42,318 nucleotides of DNA from Prochlorococcus sp. AG-363-J23 (GCA_003280245.1 QCFN01000001.1:88300-130617); one strand, 5' to 3'; positions 22,580 to 31,666 are shown, numbered from the stretch's first letter. Made by a program: numbers and translations. The notes: a model not told the origin generated them from the letters alone.

Positions 22580-22759
22580 ATGGTTGCAAAAATTATTGTC
22601 TTCATTAATAAGAAAATCAAACCCTATTTATCTAATAATAGAGAGTTTGTATTAATTGGACTTACCCTTTTTAGCTTAAATTTTCTCTTAATGTTTTTGG
22701 TATCTATATATTGGATAAATCCTTCATTTCATTTGTATGTAACAGGTAAGCCATTCTAA
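22580..22759 (+). CDS. 59-residue single-helix membrane protein
   Basis: The ATG at 22580 gives 59 residues: a basic N-terminus (KKIKPYLSNNRE), one hydrophobic helix of about 22 residues (FLLMFLVSIYW core), then a short exported or lumenal tail ending GKPF. The positive-inside charge pattern is convincing. No family recognised. It ends two bases before the convergent DUF938 gene and lies downstream of the hli cluster. Confidence 0.55.
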   Translation: MVAKIIVFINKKIKPYLSNNREFVLIGLTLFSLNFLLMFLVSIYWINPSFHLYVTGKPF

Positions 22760-22761
22760 CT

Positions 22762-23391
22762 TTATATATCTCTACCGACCTTATTGTAAACTAGAGAATA
22801 ATTATTTTTAGGCATTTCAAATAGTTTAGGTAGATTAAAGCCATTTACTAATGCTAGATTATTAATTTCTTCCAGGTCTCTGATACCCCAATTTGGATCC
22901 TGAGATTTTAATGATGCATCGAATAATTTATTACTTTTACTTGTATGCTTTCCATTTATTTTGAAGGGTCCATAGAGAATTAAAGGGGAACCACTTTGCA
23001 ATGTTTTGCTCGATTCTTCAATAAGAGCTTTAGTACATTTCCATTGTGAAATGTGAACCATATTAATACAAACTATTGCATTGATTTTTCTGTTCCCTAA
23101 TGAGGAAAGATTCCATGGCCTTTCTTCAACATCGATATTTAGTGGGTAAGGCATCCTTTTCTCAAGTCCTTCAAACTTAATCCAGGATTTAATACTTTTA
23201 CGAAAAGTTGGATTAGGATCACTGGATTGCCAGGTAGTTCCTTTTAATTCTTTTTGGAAGAAAACAGCGTGTTCCCCTGATCCGCTAGCGATCTCAAGGG
23301 TAACACCAATTTCAGGAAGGGTTTTGGAAAGTAAAGCTGCTATTGCTTTTTTATTCCTTTGAGTAGCAGGAAAAAAGAGCCTATTATCCAA
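22762..23391 (-). CDS. DUF938 family SAM-methyltransferase-like protein
   Basis: A 209-residue protein. DNRLFFPATQRNKKAI at the N-terminus, LEIASGSGEHAVFFQ (residues 32-46, SAM-binding motif I), SSDPNPTFRKSI and the central INMVHISQW block match the DUF938 family (PF06080). The Rossmann fold is expected to bind S-adenosylmethionine; the substrate is unknown. The length is normal for the family. It is leftward, convergent with the preceding small membrane-protein gene. Confidence 0.88.
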   Translation of the reverse strand: MDNRLFFPATQRNKKAIAALLSKTLPEIGVTLEIASGSGEHAVFFQKELKGTTWQSSDPNPTFRKSIKSWIKFEGLEKRMPYPLNIDVEERPWNLSSLGNRKINAIVCINMVHISQWKCTKALIEESSKTLQSGSPLILYGPFKINGKHTSKSNKLFDASLKSQDPNWGIRDLEEINNLALVNGFNLPKLFEMPKNNYSLVYNKVGRDI

Positions 23392-23561
23392 TTTATAGAA
23401 AAATTATATTTAAAATTAGCTCATATAATAAAAAAAGCAAATATAGAATATCTCATAGTTTACCTGAGGACTTTTTGATAAGAATAATTTTTATGATAAT
23501 TAATTGAATTTGCTTTTTAATTTGTTCATTATTAAAATGTAAAAGAAGAATCATAGGTTTT

Positions 23562-23954
23562 ATGAGATTTCTTTCTTGGAATGAGTTTGATAAATGTATA
23601 GAAAAAATTAGTTTAGACTGTATAACTAGAAAACCGGTTGGTGTATACGGTATCCCTAGAGGAGGACTTTGTCTTGCTGTTGCCTTGAGTCATTCTTTGG
23701 GAATTCCATTGCTTGATCAACCTAAAAGGGGATCTCTTGTAGTAGATGATATATATGATTCTGGAGCCACCTTAGATCCCTATAGGAATATTCTCGAATG
23801 TATTATTTATGTGTGGATTAGCAAAAAGGATCCAGTTTGGTGGCATAGCGTTGAAGTTGATCCTTCACCTCAATGGCTTATTTTTCCTTGGGAAAATAAA
23901 TCAAAGGCTAGTGAGGAAGAAAAGCTCTACAAGTTTTCAAGGATTAGTTCTTGA
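23562..23954 (+). CDS. Phosphoribosyltransferase-like protein
   Basis: A 130-residue protein. The PRPP-binding signature SLVVDDIYDSGATL (residues 58-71, acidic pair Asp62/Asp63) is clear, with an earlier YGIPRGGLCLAVALS segment like the PPi loop of type I PRTases. It is shorter than most PRTases (about 170-200 residues) and lacks much of the usual hood. The substrate base is unknown. Its TGA overlaps the ATG of the following nucleoside deoxyribosyltransferase-like gene by one base, which suggests a linked nucleobase-salvage or base-exchange step. Confidence 0.82.
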   Translation: MRFLSWNEFDKCIEKISLDCITRKPVGVYGIPRGGLCLAVALSHSLGIPLLDQPKRGSLVVDDIYDSGATLDPYRNILECIIYVWISKKDPVWWHSVEVDPSPQWLIFPWENKSKASEEEKLYKFSRISS

Positions 23955-24433
23955 TGAATAAGAAGACGCTATATCTTGCCTCGCCTTATGGATTCTCAGA
24001 GCATTCAAGGGATAAGTTGCTCGGTGATTTTGTTTGTATTTTTGAGGAACTTGGTATAGAGGTATGGGAGCCTTTTACTAGGAATAGCCAGGTAGACCTT
24101 GCTCAACCTGGTGAGGCATACAAAGTAGCTATAGAGGACCTTAATGATGTTAGAAATGCAGATGCTTTTTTTGCCATTGTGAATGGGATCCCTCCAGATG
24201 AGGGAGTAATGGTTGAGCTGGGTTTTGCAATAGCGTTAAGAAAGCCAATATTTCTTTTTCGTGATGATTTTCGTAAGTGCTCTGATACCGATGAGTTTCC
24301 TCTTAACTTGATGCTTTTTTCTGGGATGCCATATCCATTATGGCAAGATCATTATTACAAATCTCTTTCGGAAATTTCGAGACCAGAGAAGGGCTTAATG
24401 CGTTGGCTGTCCTCAGTTAAAACTAGCCAATGA
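23954..24433 (+). CDS. Nucleoside 2-deoxyribosyltransferase-like protein
   Basis: A 159-residue protein starting at ATG 23954. Features match the family (PF05014): an N-terminal TLYLASPYGFS loop, VWEPFTRNSQVDLAQPGEA, the NADAFFAIVNG strand, and PPDEGVMVELGFAIAL with the candidate catalytic Glu88, followed by KPIFLFRDD. Known members swap purine or pyrimidine bases on deoxyribose, or hydrolyse dNMPs. Its start overlaps the PRTase stop, so the two are likely co-translated. The natural substrate is unknown. Confidence 0.85.
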   Translation: MNKKTLYLASPYGFSEHSRDKLLGDFVCIFEELGIEVWEPFTRNSQVDLAQPGEAYKVAIEDLNDVRNADAFFAIVNGIPPDEGVMVELGFAIALRKPIFLFRDDFRKCSDTDEFPLNLMLFSGMPYPLWQDHYYKSLSEISRPEKGLMRWLSSVKTSQ

Positions 24434-24521
24434 ATGAGTAGATATACCCTCCCAAAAAGTGTCAGCTTGTAAAGACTCTGTATCATGTTGAACTACATAT
24501 CTAATTAGTCCTGGCCATAAT

Positions 24522-24547
24522 GTTTTAGTAGCAAAAGCTACTAAAAC
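24522..24547. repeat. Perfect 11-bp hairpin with AAAA loop
   Basis: GTTTTAGTAGC (24522-24532) and GCTACTAAAAC (24537-24547) are exact complements around AAAA. No T-run follows on either strand. It lies between the deoxyribosyltransferase gene and a DUF4278 gene, about 80 bases before the latter. Confidence 0.6.
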
Positions 24548-24625
24548 GTTCACCTTGATCTTTTTCGAGGCGCAGTTCGACCCAAGCCAAGGAACGGGGA
24601 CTTGGGCCATTTCGGACTCTGAATT

Positions 24626-24793
24626 ATGACCAAACTTCTATATCGTGGTCACGACTATGTTCAGCACAAGGATGTTGCTTACAAACAGCCTATAGCTTTG
24701 ACATATCGCCACAGTATTTATACTTCACGTATAAAGGAAATTTCATCAAATCATCCAATTCTCACTTACAGGGGAATTAAATATCAAAAGTGA
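24626..24793 (+). CDS. DUF4278-like small protein
   Basis: The ATG at 24626 opens a 55-codon frame. TKLLYRGHDYVQH at the start and ILTYRGIKYQK at the end, i.e. two 'YRG.xY' boxes, match the short cyanobacterial DUF4278 family (PF14105). It is basic and has no membrane helix. Function is unknown in the family as far as I know. A clear terminator follows 27 bases after the stop. Confidence 0.75.
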   Translation: MTKLLYRGHDYVQHKDVAYKQPIALTYRHSIYTSRIKEISSNHPILTYRGIKYQK

Positions 24794-24819
24794 TTTTTGT
24801 AATCAAATCCTTAACTTAT

Positions 24820-24843
24820 GCCCTGAAATTCAGGGCTTTTTTT
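24820..24843 (+). terminator. Intrinsic terminator after the DUF4278 gene
   Basis: GCCCTGAA and TTCAGGGC form a perfect stem with a very short loop and are followed by seven T. Confidence 0.9.
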
Positions 24844-24850
24844 ATGTTTT

Positions 24851-25420
24851 CTAGTCAATAGAGATTATTTCATAAGGTAGTTGTATAGAATTTAAACGCC
24901 AGTGAAATAGGTTTTCTCGTTTCCATAGAGTTTTTATTGGTTCCTTTACATCATCTATTGATTTGCTTAAGATAAACCGATTAATACCTTGATAATAAAG
25001 ACTAATTTTATTTTTATTTATTTGAGGTTTGTCTTCTTTATTATTTCTTTTAATACTTTTCGATGGTTTGGAAATTTTACCTTGACTTAATAGGAGCCTT
25101 AACCCTGCTGGCGAAATTGTGGAATCAACTACTCCATTAACTATTGGATTAATTAATATTAGTCCAAAGGCAGCAAAAGGTGTTCTTGAAATTTGATCTT
25201 CTATTGCTTTGGTAACTGTTACCTTAAGTTGATCTTTTAGGCTTCTCCTTAGAGAAGGAAAACTTATATACTTCCTTGCTTCTTCATCGTCACTTGCTTC
25301 TAACGCCGATTGGAAATTTAGTATGCATATATAAGGAGTCACGTATAGATAAGTGCTAGATAGAAAAATTCCAATTAAGCTAATATATATATATAAGTGT
25401 TTGGGAATTGAGATTTTCAT
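24851..25420 (-). CDS. DUF2939 family membrane-anchored protein
   Basis: A 189-residue protein from ATG 25420; a TTG at 25432 would add four residues. One N-terminal membrane helix (about residues 8-28) ends in YVTPYI, followed by ALEASDDEEARKYISFPSLRRSLKDQL and a segment ending INPIVNGVVDSTISPAGL, which is the DUF2939 (PF11159) pattern. The C-terminus has a basic Lys/Asn linker and an aromatic beta-rich end. It is probably exported and anchored. Function unknown. It is convergent with the DUF4278 gene. Confidence 0.8.
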   Translation of the reverse strand: MKISIPKHLYIYISLIGIFLSSTYLYVTPYICILNFQSALEASDDEEARKYISFPSLRRSLKDQLKVTVTKAIEDQISRTPFAAFGLILINPIVNGVVDSTISPAGLRLLLSQGKISKPSKSIKRNNKEDKPQINKNKISLYYQGINRFILSKSIDDVKEPIKTLWKRENLFHWRLNSIQLPYEIISID

Positions 25421-26188
25421 TCGAATACTCAATTAATAAATGGATTGAAACCTACTATTATATCTTGTCGCCTTTTAAGGCTTTCTTGTTCTCTTTCTAA
25501 TCCGTTGGATGTTTGTTCTTTTGTAGGATTCGATGAGTACTTCTAGTTCTAGTAATACAGGGTTGCTAGCAAGTCTGTGTTGGATTATTGCTGTGAGAAT
25601 CTCCCCGCATTTCATCCTTTTCTCAGATTCATTTAGATAATTTGGACAAGAATATGTGGTTATTCATTGTTGTCGAATTAATGATGATTAACAAAATTCC
25701 TCAAATCGGTATTTGGGAGGTCTTGGCTTTGCTATTTTCGTTTTAGAAGGAAGTCGAGATGACGATGGAAAGGCAAAGTTCTTCACCATATTGTAAACGT
25801 AATATTTTTTCTTACAGCAAATTGTTTTTTATCAATATAAAATTCATAAAATATATTATATATTATTAGGGTTTTCAATTTAAAAGCAAACCTTCTCAAT
25901 ATTATTATTGCTTGAGTTCTCTGATTTCATCGAGCATTTTACTGGTTTTAGTACAACTTCTTTAACAGAAAGAGTTCTAAATATATATTTTTAATCGTGT
26001 TTATAAAAGTAATTTTCTTATTAGATCTATAAATTCATTTAAGTCTACCTTTAGAATATGAATTAGTTATTTGGGTAGTTAATATAATTGAAATCTGCAC
26101 ATTTTTCGGATTTACTCTTACTGAAAGAGTAGTCGTTCTTCAATATATAAATAAGATCAACAGGAATATTATTTATATTTTTATTTTT
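25421..26188. other. 768-base AT-rich region, no established gene
   Basis: Apart from one possible 35-residue ORF (25533-25640), only short, low-complexity frames are seen. A 21-codon frame near 25683 (MMINKIPQIG) may be a gene remnant. No repeat or strong hairpin is recognised. The promoter of the leftward DUF2939 gene should lie at its left end. Confidence 0.45.
25533..25640 (+). CDS. Possible 35-residue ORF
   Basis: The ATG at 25533 follows AGGATTCG, a weak Shine-Dalgarno. The product has a Ser-rich start (STSSSSNTG), a short hydrophobic run with Cys and Trp (LLASLCWIIAV) and a polar end. It is too short for a firm call and no family is recognised. Confidence 0.3.
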   Translation: MSTSSSSNTGLLASLCWIIAVRISPHFILFSDSFR

Positions 26189-27796
26189 TTATATTAGTGA
26201 AGCTTGAGTAATTAGATTTCTAAGATATTGTTCAGCATCTGGATTTTTATCTATTCCTAACTTAAAGATTAAAATCCCACTTTTAGCCTTGTAAATGCTG
26301 TATTCTTTCTGTAATTTAGTAATATCTTCTAGTAGATAATTGAGATCTCTTCGATGCTTTTTAAAAGCATGGGCCGATCTGTAATGATAATCAAAATCCA
26401 ATGCAATCCAATTAACATTATGAGTTAACTTTTTTCTATCTTTATATTTGTACATTGCTGGAAACCTTACTAGAACTTGACGGTCTGCAAGATGAGGAAT
26501 TAAAGGGTTATTTGCAGCGACTGTGGCATTTTGAGGTATTTCTTTCAATAATTCTCTAGCTGCTTGTCCATGGTTCCACTGTTCAATAGGATTTCTAAAG
26601 ATCCAGGGTTGAATACTTGAAGGTACAAGCCATGATAGAGACTTATTAGGATTACTAGTCAACATAAAGATTAGAGATAATGCTATACAAGATTTCCATA
26701 AGGTTCTAACCATTTTAATGTTAAATATATATTTGTTTTTGCTCCACCAATAGACAGCACCTGAAAATAATCCTGGCACGACTAAATAGGTATATCTCCA
26801 ATTTATCCCAAGGGGATTGCCCTGGGCTATTAGTAAACCTAATAATGGTAAGCCCATTAATATCCATATATCTATTGATACTAATGGTATAAATGCAAGA
26901 GGAAGGAATTGTCCTGCTAAATATCTAATTGTTTTGCCTGGTGGACTTAATATTTCTTTTATCAATAGAATAGGTTGTTGGATTGTTAGCTTTAATACTT
27001 CTAGACTTGATGCTTGGTTATCACCTTTAAGATATTGTCCGAAATTTTCAACCATAAATCTTTTTGAATTATCCTCGCTAAATATTGGCATTATAAAATT
27101 AGTAATAGCGATTACTGATACTGAGCCATATAGTATTAAATATAAAGCTAATTTCCATTGTGACTTATAAGCATAAAGTACCCATAAACCAACTCCCATT
27201 AAAACTATACCAGTATCTTCTCTTACCATAGGTATAATCAGTGCGATAAAAAGTGTCAGCCACTTTCTTCGATACTCTATGGCAAGAATTAAAATAAAGA
27301 TTAATAATGGAAGTTGGCATAGATCAGTAAAATTTCCAAGACAAGGTCCAATTACAGCATTTGCACCGTAAAAAGAAACGGCAATCATTGAAGACAATCT
27401 TTTATTTAACTTGGATCTAGCAAGTTTGTATAAAACAAGACCAGCCAAGGCAATTAGTATGACTTGCAAAAATGGTAGGGCCCATTTCCCAAACAATTTA
27501 ATTATTGGCAACCATATGATTAATATTGGAGTGAAATGTTGGCCAAGCCGTTGGTATCCTATTGTTGGCAAGTCTCCATTATGGACAACCGAAGTTGAAA
27601 GTTGCGAAGAAAGGGTGCTTTCGAAGAAGTTTCCGTTAAGGCTATTCCACAAAATTTGATATAATATTCCTTGGTCCATTGACGCATTAAGTGTCTGCAT
27701 TCTCCACCATTGAAGAGATAATCCTAGGACTGTAAAGATCGTAGCTGCTATAAATACAGCACGGTTGTCTTTGTTTATTGCTACTATTCTTTTCAT
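26189..27796 (-). CDS. DUF2079 family polytopic membrane protein
   Basis: A 535-residue protein from ATG 27796; ATG 27826 would add ten residues. It has about ten membrane helices. ASMDQGILYQILWNSLNG near the N-terminus, YQRLGQHFTPILIIWLPI and LPFLQVILIALAGLVLY match DUF2079 (PF09852), whose architecture resembles GT-C glycosyltransferases; a lipid-linked-sugar transferase role is an inference from that fold. The C-terminal 120 residues are soluble and periplasmic-like. It stands alone with AT-rich gaps on both sides. Confidence 0.85.
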   Translation of the reverse strand: MKRIVAINKDNRAVFIAATIFTVLGLSLQWWRMQTLNASMDQGILYQILWNSLNGNFFESTLSSQLSTSVVHNGDLPTIGYQRLGQHFTPILIIWLPIIKLFGKWALPFLQVILIALAGLVLYKLARSKLNKRLSSMIAVSFYGANAVIGPCLGNFTDLCQLPLLIFILILAIEYRRKWLTLFIALIIPMVREDTGIVLMGVGLWVLYAYKSQWKLALYLILYGSVSVIAITNFIMPIFSEDNSKRFMVENFGQYLKGDNQASSLEVLKLTIQQPILLIKEILSPPGKTIRYLAGQFLPLAFIPLVSIDIWILMGLPLLGLLIAQGNPLGINWRYTYLVVPGLFSGAVYWWSKNKYIFNIKMVRTLWKSCIALSLIFMLTSNPNKSLSWLVPSSIQPWIFRNPIEQWNHGQAARELLKEIPQNATVAANNPLIPHLADRQVLVRFPAMYKYKDRKKLTHNVNWIALDFDYHYRSAHAFKKHRRDLNYLLEDITKLQKEYSIYKAKSGILIFKLGIDKNPDAEQYLRNLITQASLI

Positions 27797-28137
27797 AGGA
27801 CCTTTATATTTAGGACTAATGAACACTTAATTTTAGTGCCAATTAAACCAATGTCCAATTCTTTGAAATGTATTTTCCCATGAGTGATAATTGATGAAGC
27901 CATTCGATATGAATTCTATTTCGTCAACATTATTTTAAGCGCATTAGAATTCAGCCTAATGAGACTATTCTATAAAAATTGCTCTAAAGTTGAGTATCTG
28001 CCTTTATCCTCCTAGAATTCTTCTAGTAAAGTTTATTTATGTACTATTTTGATTAGAAGAAGTTTTTCGTAAGCTTATTCGTAGGAGCCTACCTCAGAGT
28101 TTCCAAATCAACCCATCTGTCTCAACTGCCACTAGCC
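27797..28137. other. Divergent promoter gap, no gene seen
   Basis: About 340 bases lie between the leftward DUF2079 gene and the rightward pentapeptide-repeat gene. I see no ORF or structured element; promoters for both are expected. Confidence 0.45.
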
Positions 28138-28692
28138 ATGTTTAGAAGTTTTCTTCAAAAAGTTTTAACTGCAACTTGTTTGCTCAGCGTCCTTGTATTT
28201 TTACCTTTTATTCCAGCAGCTGAGGCGGTTTTGAGTGCTGGTGAAGAAGTCCCTAACTACGTGCGTTCTGACATTACTGGGGGTGATTTTCATGGCCAGG
28301 ATTTACACAAATCTTCGATTGCGGGTGCAGTTGCAAGGGACGCAAATTTTAGTGATGTCGATCTAAGTGGAACGGTCTTAACACTTGCAGACTTGAAGGG
28401 TGCAAATCTTCAGGGAATAGATCTCAGTGATACTCTTGCTGACAGAGTTAATTTCCAAAAGACTGATTTGCGCAACGCAGTTTTAATAAACATGATTGCA
28501 TCTGGAAGTAGTTTTGCTGGAGCTCAAATAAATGGCGCTGATTTTAGTTATGCAGTTTTAGATAGTGATGATCAATTGAGGTTATGCAAAGAGGCAGATG
28601 GTATAAATCCTACTACTGGGGTATCAACTCGTGAAAGTCTTGAGTGCGCTAATCAGGAAGAAGGTTATAAGCCGCCTATACCAGGGTCTTAA
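28138..28692 (+). CDS. Secreted/lumenal pentapeptide-repeat protein
   Basis: A 184-residue protein with a typical signal peptide: basic start, hydrophobic core, cleavage likely after AEA at residue 30. Residues about 49-135 are tandem A(D/N)LxX pentapeptides (for example [19 protein letters not shown] and [11 protein letters not shown]), which fold as a right-handed square beta-helix. The C-terminus has a Cys pair (RLCKEA and ESLECANQ). It resembles the lumenal pentapeptide protein TL17 of chloroplasts, so a thylakoid lumen or periplasmic location is likely. Function unknown. Confidence 0.88.
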   Translation: MFRSFLQKVLTATCLLSVLVFLPFIPAAEAVLSAGEEVPNYVRSDITGGDFHGQDLHKSSIAGAVARDANFSDVDLSGTVLTLADLKGANLQGIDLSDTLADRVNFQKTDLRNAVLINMIASGSSFAGAQINGADFSYAVLDSDDQLRLCKEADGINPTTGVSTRESLECANQEEGYKPPIPGS

Positions 28693-28764
28693 TTGGTATC
28701 ACACCTTGCTAAATTTTTATTAGTACCAAAATTTTGTTTAAGTCTCTCAAGAATATTGAAGTCA

Positions 28765-30519
28765 TTATTCAATTAGTTTTCCTTTGAAATTTTTTACTTT
28801 TTCAGTATTTTCTATAATTGCCTTGAGTTCGTTTCTTGGATCTATTGTCTCAGTTCGATTAATCTCTAATTGTTTTTGATCACTTAAAGAAACTCTAATA
28901 TTGAACCCATTTGAAGATAATTTCTCTTTATAATCACTTCTCTGATGAGAACCTCTACTTTCTTTTCGCTCTAGAGCAGAAATCATTGTTGCCTCTGCTG
29001 ACATAATAGATGCTTCTAGTTCAAAGGCTAATGTGAGGTCACTAATGTCTTCAGAAGTTATTCTTACATCGACATCATTTAACGCAATTTTTAATTGATT
29101 TATTTCTTTTAAACCCTTAGTTAGATTTTCTTTGTTTCTAACTACCCCACAATATTTCCACATGATGTCTCTTAAATCGTATATTAGCTTTACTGAAATC
29201 TCGGTACCCTTTTTTATTAAACTATCAATTTTTTCGTGAGCAGAGTTAATTGAGGATTTTGATCGATAATGGCATTGGATACTTTTTGAGTGATCTGCAG
29301 CTGCTTTGCCAGATTGTTTGCCAAATACGAGTATTTCCGCTAGAGAGTTTCCTCCTAATCGATTGGCTCCGTGAATTCCACCTGCAACTTCTCCTGCTGC
29401 AAATAGGCCTTGAATATTAGTAGAATGTTTTTCCGGTGTGACTAATAGTCCACCCATTGAGTAATGGGCTGTTGGTGCAACCTCCATTGCATTTTTAGAT
29501 ATATCAAGTCTTTGAGCATCTATAAATTGTCTATATATCTTAGGTATTTTTTTTATTATGTATTCTTTACTTTGATGGCTAATGTCTAGAAAAACTCCAC
29601 CATTCTTTGTTCCCCGCCCTTCAGATATCTCAATATAATTTGCCATAGCGACCCTATCTCTTGTAGATAACTCCATTCTTTCGAGGTCATAATTTTTCAT
29701 AAATCTATCCCCATTTATGTTAAAAAGCCTTCCGCCTTCTCCTCTTACTGCTTCTGTAACTAAAGTCCCTGAAAGATCTTCTGGAAGAATCATTCCAGTC
29801 GGATGAAACTGTACCATTTCCATGTCGGTCAATTTGCAACCAGCTTTTAAACCCAGATAATATCCATCTCCGGTATTTTCATTTTTTCTTGATGAACTTT
29901 TTTGCCAAATTCTTGTGTGCCCGCCAGTAGCAAGAATTACTGAATCTGCTAGATGAATAGTTCGTTCTCCTGTATTAGTGTTGAATGACATTGCACCAAA
30001 ACATATTCCATTATTAGTTAGAATATCTGTAACATATTGTGAATCGAAAATAGGAATTTGTAAACTATTAGCCTTTTTAAGAAGAGTAAATAATATAGAT
30101 TTGCCAGTATAATCTCCTGAATAACATGTCCTTCTATAGGTGTGAGCCCCAAAGAATCTCTGATCTAATTTACCATTTTCAAGCTTATTAAGTCTTGCTC
30201 CCCATTCGTCTATCTCTGATACTATTTGTGGAGATTCCTTGACTAGAAGTTCTATGATTTCTGGATCTCCAATGCCATAACCTTCTAAATAAGTATCGGC
30301 GAAGTGCTGTTTCCATGAATCCTCTGGGTCTACATTTCCAAATGCAGCATTTATTCCGCCAGCCGCTAAAACAGTATGTACATCATTTTTATTTCGCTTT
30401 CCAAGAATAGTTACATCGACTCCCATTAATTTGCACTCTATAGCAGCTCTCAATCCAGCGCCACCACTTCCAATAACCAGTACATTTGATATTTGAGTGG
30501 AGTGATTTTTAGTTGTCAT
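28765..30519 (-). CDS. SdhA/FrdA-type flavoprotein subunit
   Basis: A 584-residue FAD-dependent protein. The Rossmann motif VIGSGGAGLRAA is at residues 15-26. NDVHTVLAAGGINAAFG carries His48, aligned with the covalent-FAD histidine of succinate dehydrogenase and fumarate reductase. MVQFHPTGM and GGIHGANRLGGNSLAEILVFG are the capping-domain and active-site signatures. L-aspartate oxidase lacks that His, so I prefer the SdhA/FrdA group. No iron-sulfur or membrane-anchor subunit lies beside it, so the partner must be elsewhere. It likely links succinate oxidation to the respiratory chain. Confidence 0.87.
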   Translation of the reverse strand: MTTKNHSTQISNVLVIGSGGAGLRAAIECKLMGVDVTILGKRNKNDVHTVLAAGGINAAFGNVDPEDSWKQHFADTYLEGYGIGDPEIIELLVKESPQIVSEIDEWGARLNKLENGKLDQRFFGAHTYRRTCYSGDYTGKSILFTLLKKANSLQIPIFDSQYVTDILTNNGICFGAMSFNTNTGERTIHLADSVILATGGHTRIWQKSSSRKNENTGDGYYLGLKAGCKLTDMEMVQFHPTGMILPEDLSGTLVTEAVRGEGGRLFNINGDRFMKNYDLERMELSTRDRVAMANYIEISEGRGTKNGGVFLDISHQSKEYIIKKIPKIYRQFIDAQRLDISKNAMEVAPTAHYSMGGLLVTPEKHSTNIQGLFAAGEVAGGIHGANRLGGNSLAEILVFGKQSGKAAADHSKSIQCHYRSKSSINSAHEKIDSLIKKGTEISVKLIYDLRDIMWKYCGVVRNKENLTKGLKEINQLKIALNDVDVRITSEDISDLTLAFELEASIMSAEATMISALERKESRGSHQRSDYKEKLSSNGFNIRVSLSDQKQLEINRTETIDPRNELKAIIENTEKVKNFKGKLIE

Positions 30520-30673
30520 TACGTTTGATTGATAATTAATGTTTGCAGAACCTCCTGATCTATCAAGGACAATCTTTCAATTTAGGCCCTGAAAGCATTA
30601 TGGTTTGAAACAACTCGCAAATTATAGGCTCTCTGAGTTATAGTATTTCTGTTATGTCTAATTATCATTACAG

Positions 30674-30937
30674 ATGGTCGGATATTTCATATACTTTATT
30701 GGCTTGGCTGTCCTGTTGCTTTTATTGTGGCCTCTATTTAGATACTTAGTGTTAATTATGAAGAGAAGATTTATAAAGAATTCAATTATAGATAAATGGA
30801 TGCTTATGACAAGGGAGGAAAGAAGACTATCAGATATTGCCAGTAAAAAGGGTAATTTAAGACGAAAAGAAAAACTTATTCAAACCATTAGAAGTGAATA
30901 CAAGAAGGTTCATAATGATTTTCAAAAAAAACAATAG
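30674..30937 (+). CDS. 87-residue membrane-anchored basic protein
   Basis: An 87-residue protein with a hydrophobic N-terminal segment (GYFIYFIGLAVLLLLLWPLF), probably one membrane helix, then a long, strongly basic helical tail rich in Lys, Arg and Glu that may form a coiled coil. The ATG at 30674 is the only good start. No family recognised. It is divergent from the SdhA-type gene and followed by the DUF2834 gene on the same strand. Confidence 0.6.
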   Translation: MVGYFIYFIGLAVLLLLLWPLFRYLVLIMKRRFIKNSIIDKWMLMTREERRLSDIASKKGNLRRKEKLIQTIRSEYKKVHNDFQKKQ

Positions 30938-31088
30938 GCACTTTATTTCTTTTGTTCATTTAATATCTACAAAAAGTTTTAGAAATTATAGGCCCTTGAG
31001 ATTCTGTACTTTCTTATGATTGGTATTTTTAATGCTTTATTATAGGAGCTTAAAAAATATCCAAGGATATAAATGATATAGACTTGTT

Positions 31089-31517
31089 ATGGCCTCAACC
31101 TGGAAAATTTCTACTTCTTTCAACAATTTTAATCTCATGCTCAAACTTATTAAACCCTCTTTCTTTATGAGTAATTCTCACAACCTACTTAGTATTGTTT
31201 ATTTGACCTTAGCTATCTTAGGGGCATTGTTGACTATGACAGCTAATTTAGACTTTTTGAACAATTATGGACCTTCATTCGATATTATGAAATTTATTAG
31301 TTTAGCAAATATTAATCCTGCAGCTCAATCGTTATCACGTGATCTTCTCGTAGGTGCATCGGCAGTAACGATTTGGATGTTTACTGAGTCAAGAAGGCTT
31401 AATATTCGTCATTTTTGGGTTGTCATGCTAACGACCTTTACGATCGCTTTTGCTTTTGGTGCTCCTTTATTTTTATTCCTTAGAGAACGTCGCCTACTTG
31501 AGTTGAATAACCAGTAA
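31089..31517 (+). CDS. DUF2834 family membrane protein
   Basis: The frame has 142 codons from ATG 31089. The family domain begins near MSNSHNLLSIVYL (ATG 31167), so a 116-residue product is quite possible. LLSIVYLTLAILGALLT, NPAAQSLSRDLLVGASAVTIWMF, ESRRLNIRHFWVVML and FGAPLFLFLRERRL match DUF2834 (PF11196), a three- or four-helix membrane family common in cyanobacteria. Function unknown. Confidence 0.8.
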   Translation: MASTWKISTSFNNFNLMLKLIKPSFFMSNSHNLLSIVYLTLAILGALLTMTANLDFLNNYGPSFDIMKFISLANINPAAQSLSRDLLVGASAVTIWMFTESRRLNIRHFWVVMLTTFTIAFAFGAPLFLFLRERRLLELNNQ

Positions 31518-31666
31518 AATCAGACTATTATTGTATTTATTGTTATGAATAGTATTTTGATGTGATTCTCATAAATAAAAACATTTCAATTTTGGATTTT
31601 TTAAGGATTAGAAATTGTATTACTTTTAGTATTGAAGAGTAGACATTAGTATGTCGTGCAAGAACT

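Noticed and set aside
24413-24610. A 65-residue leftward ORF between the deoxyribosyltransferase and DUF4278 genes.
   Set aside because: It runs across the perfect hairpin at 24522-24547 and overlaps the end of a well-supported gene. No motif is seen.
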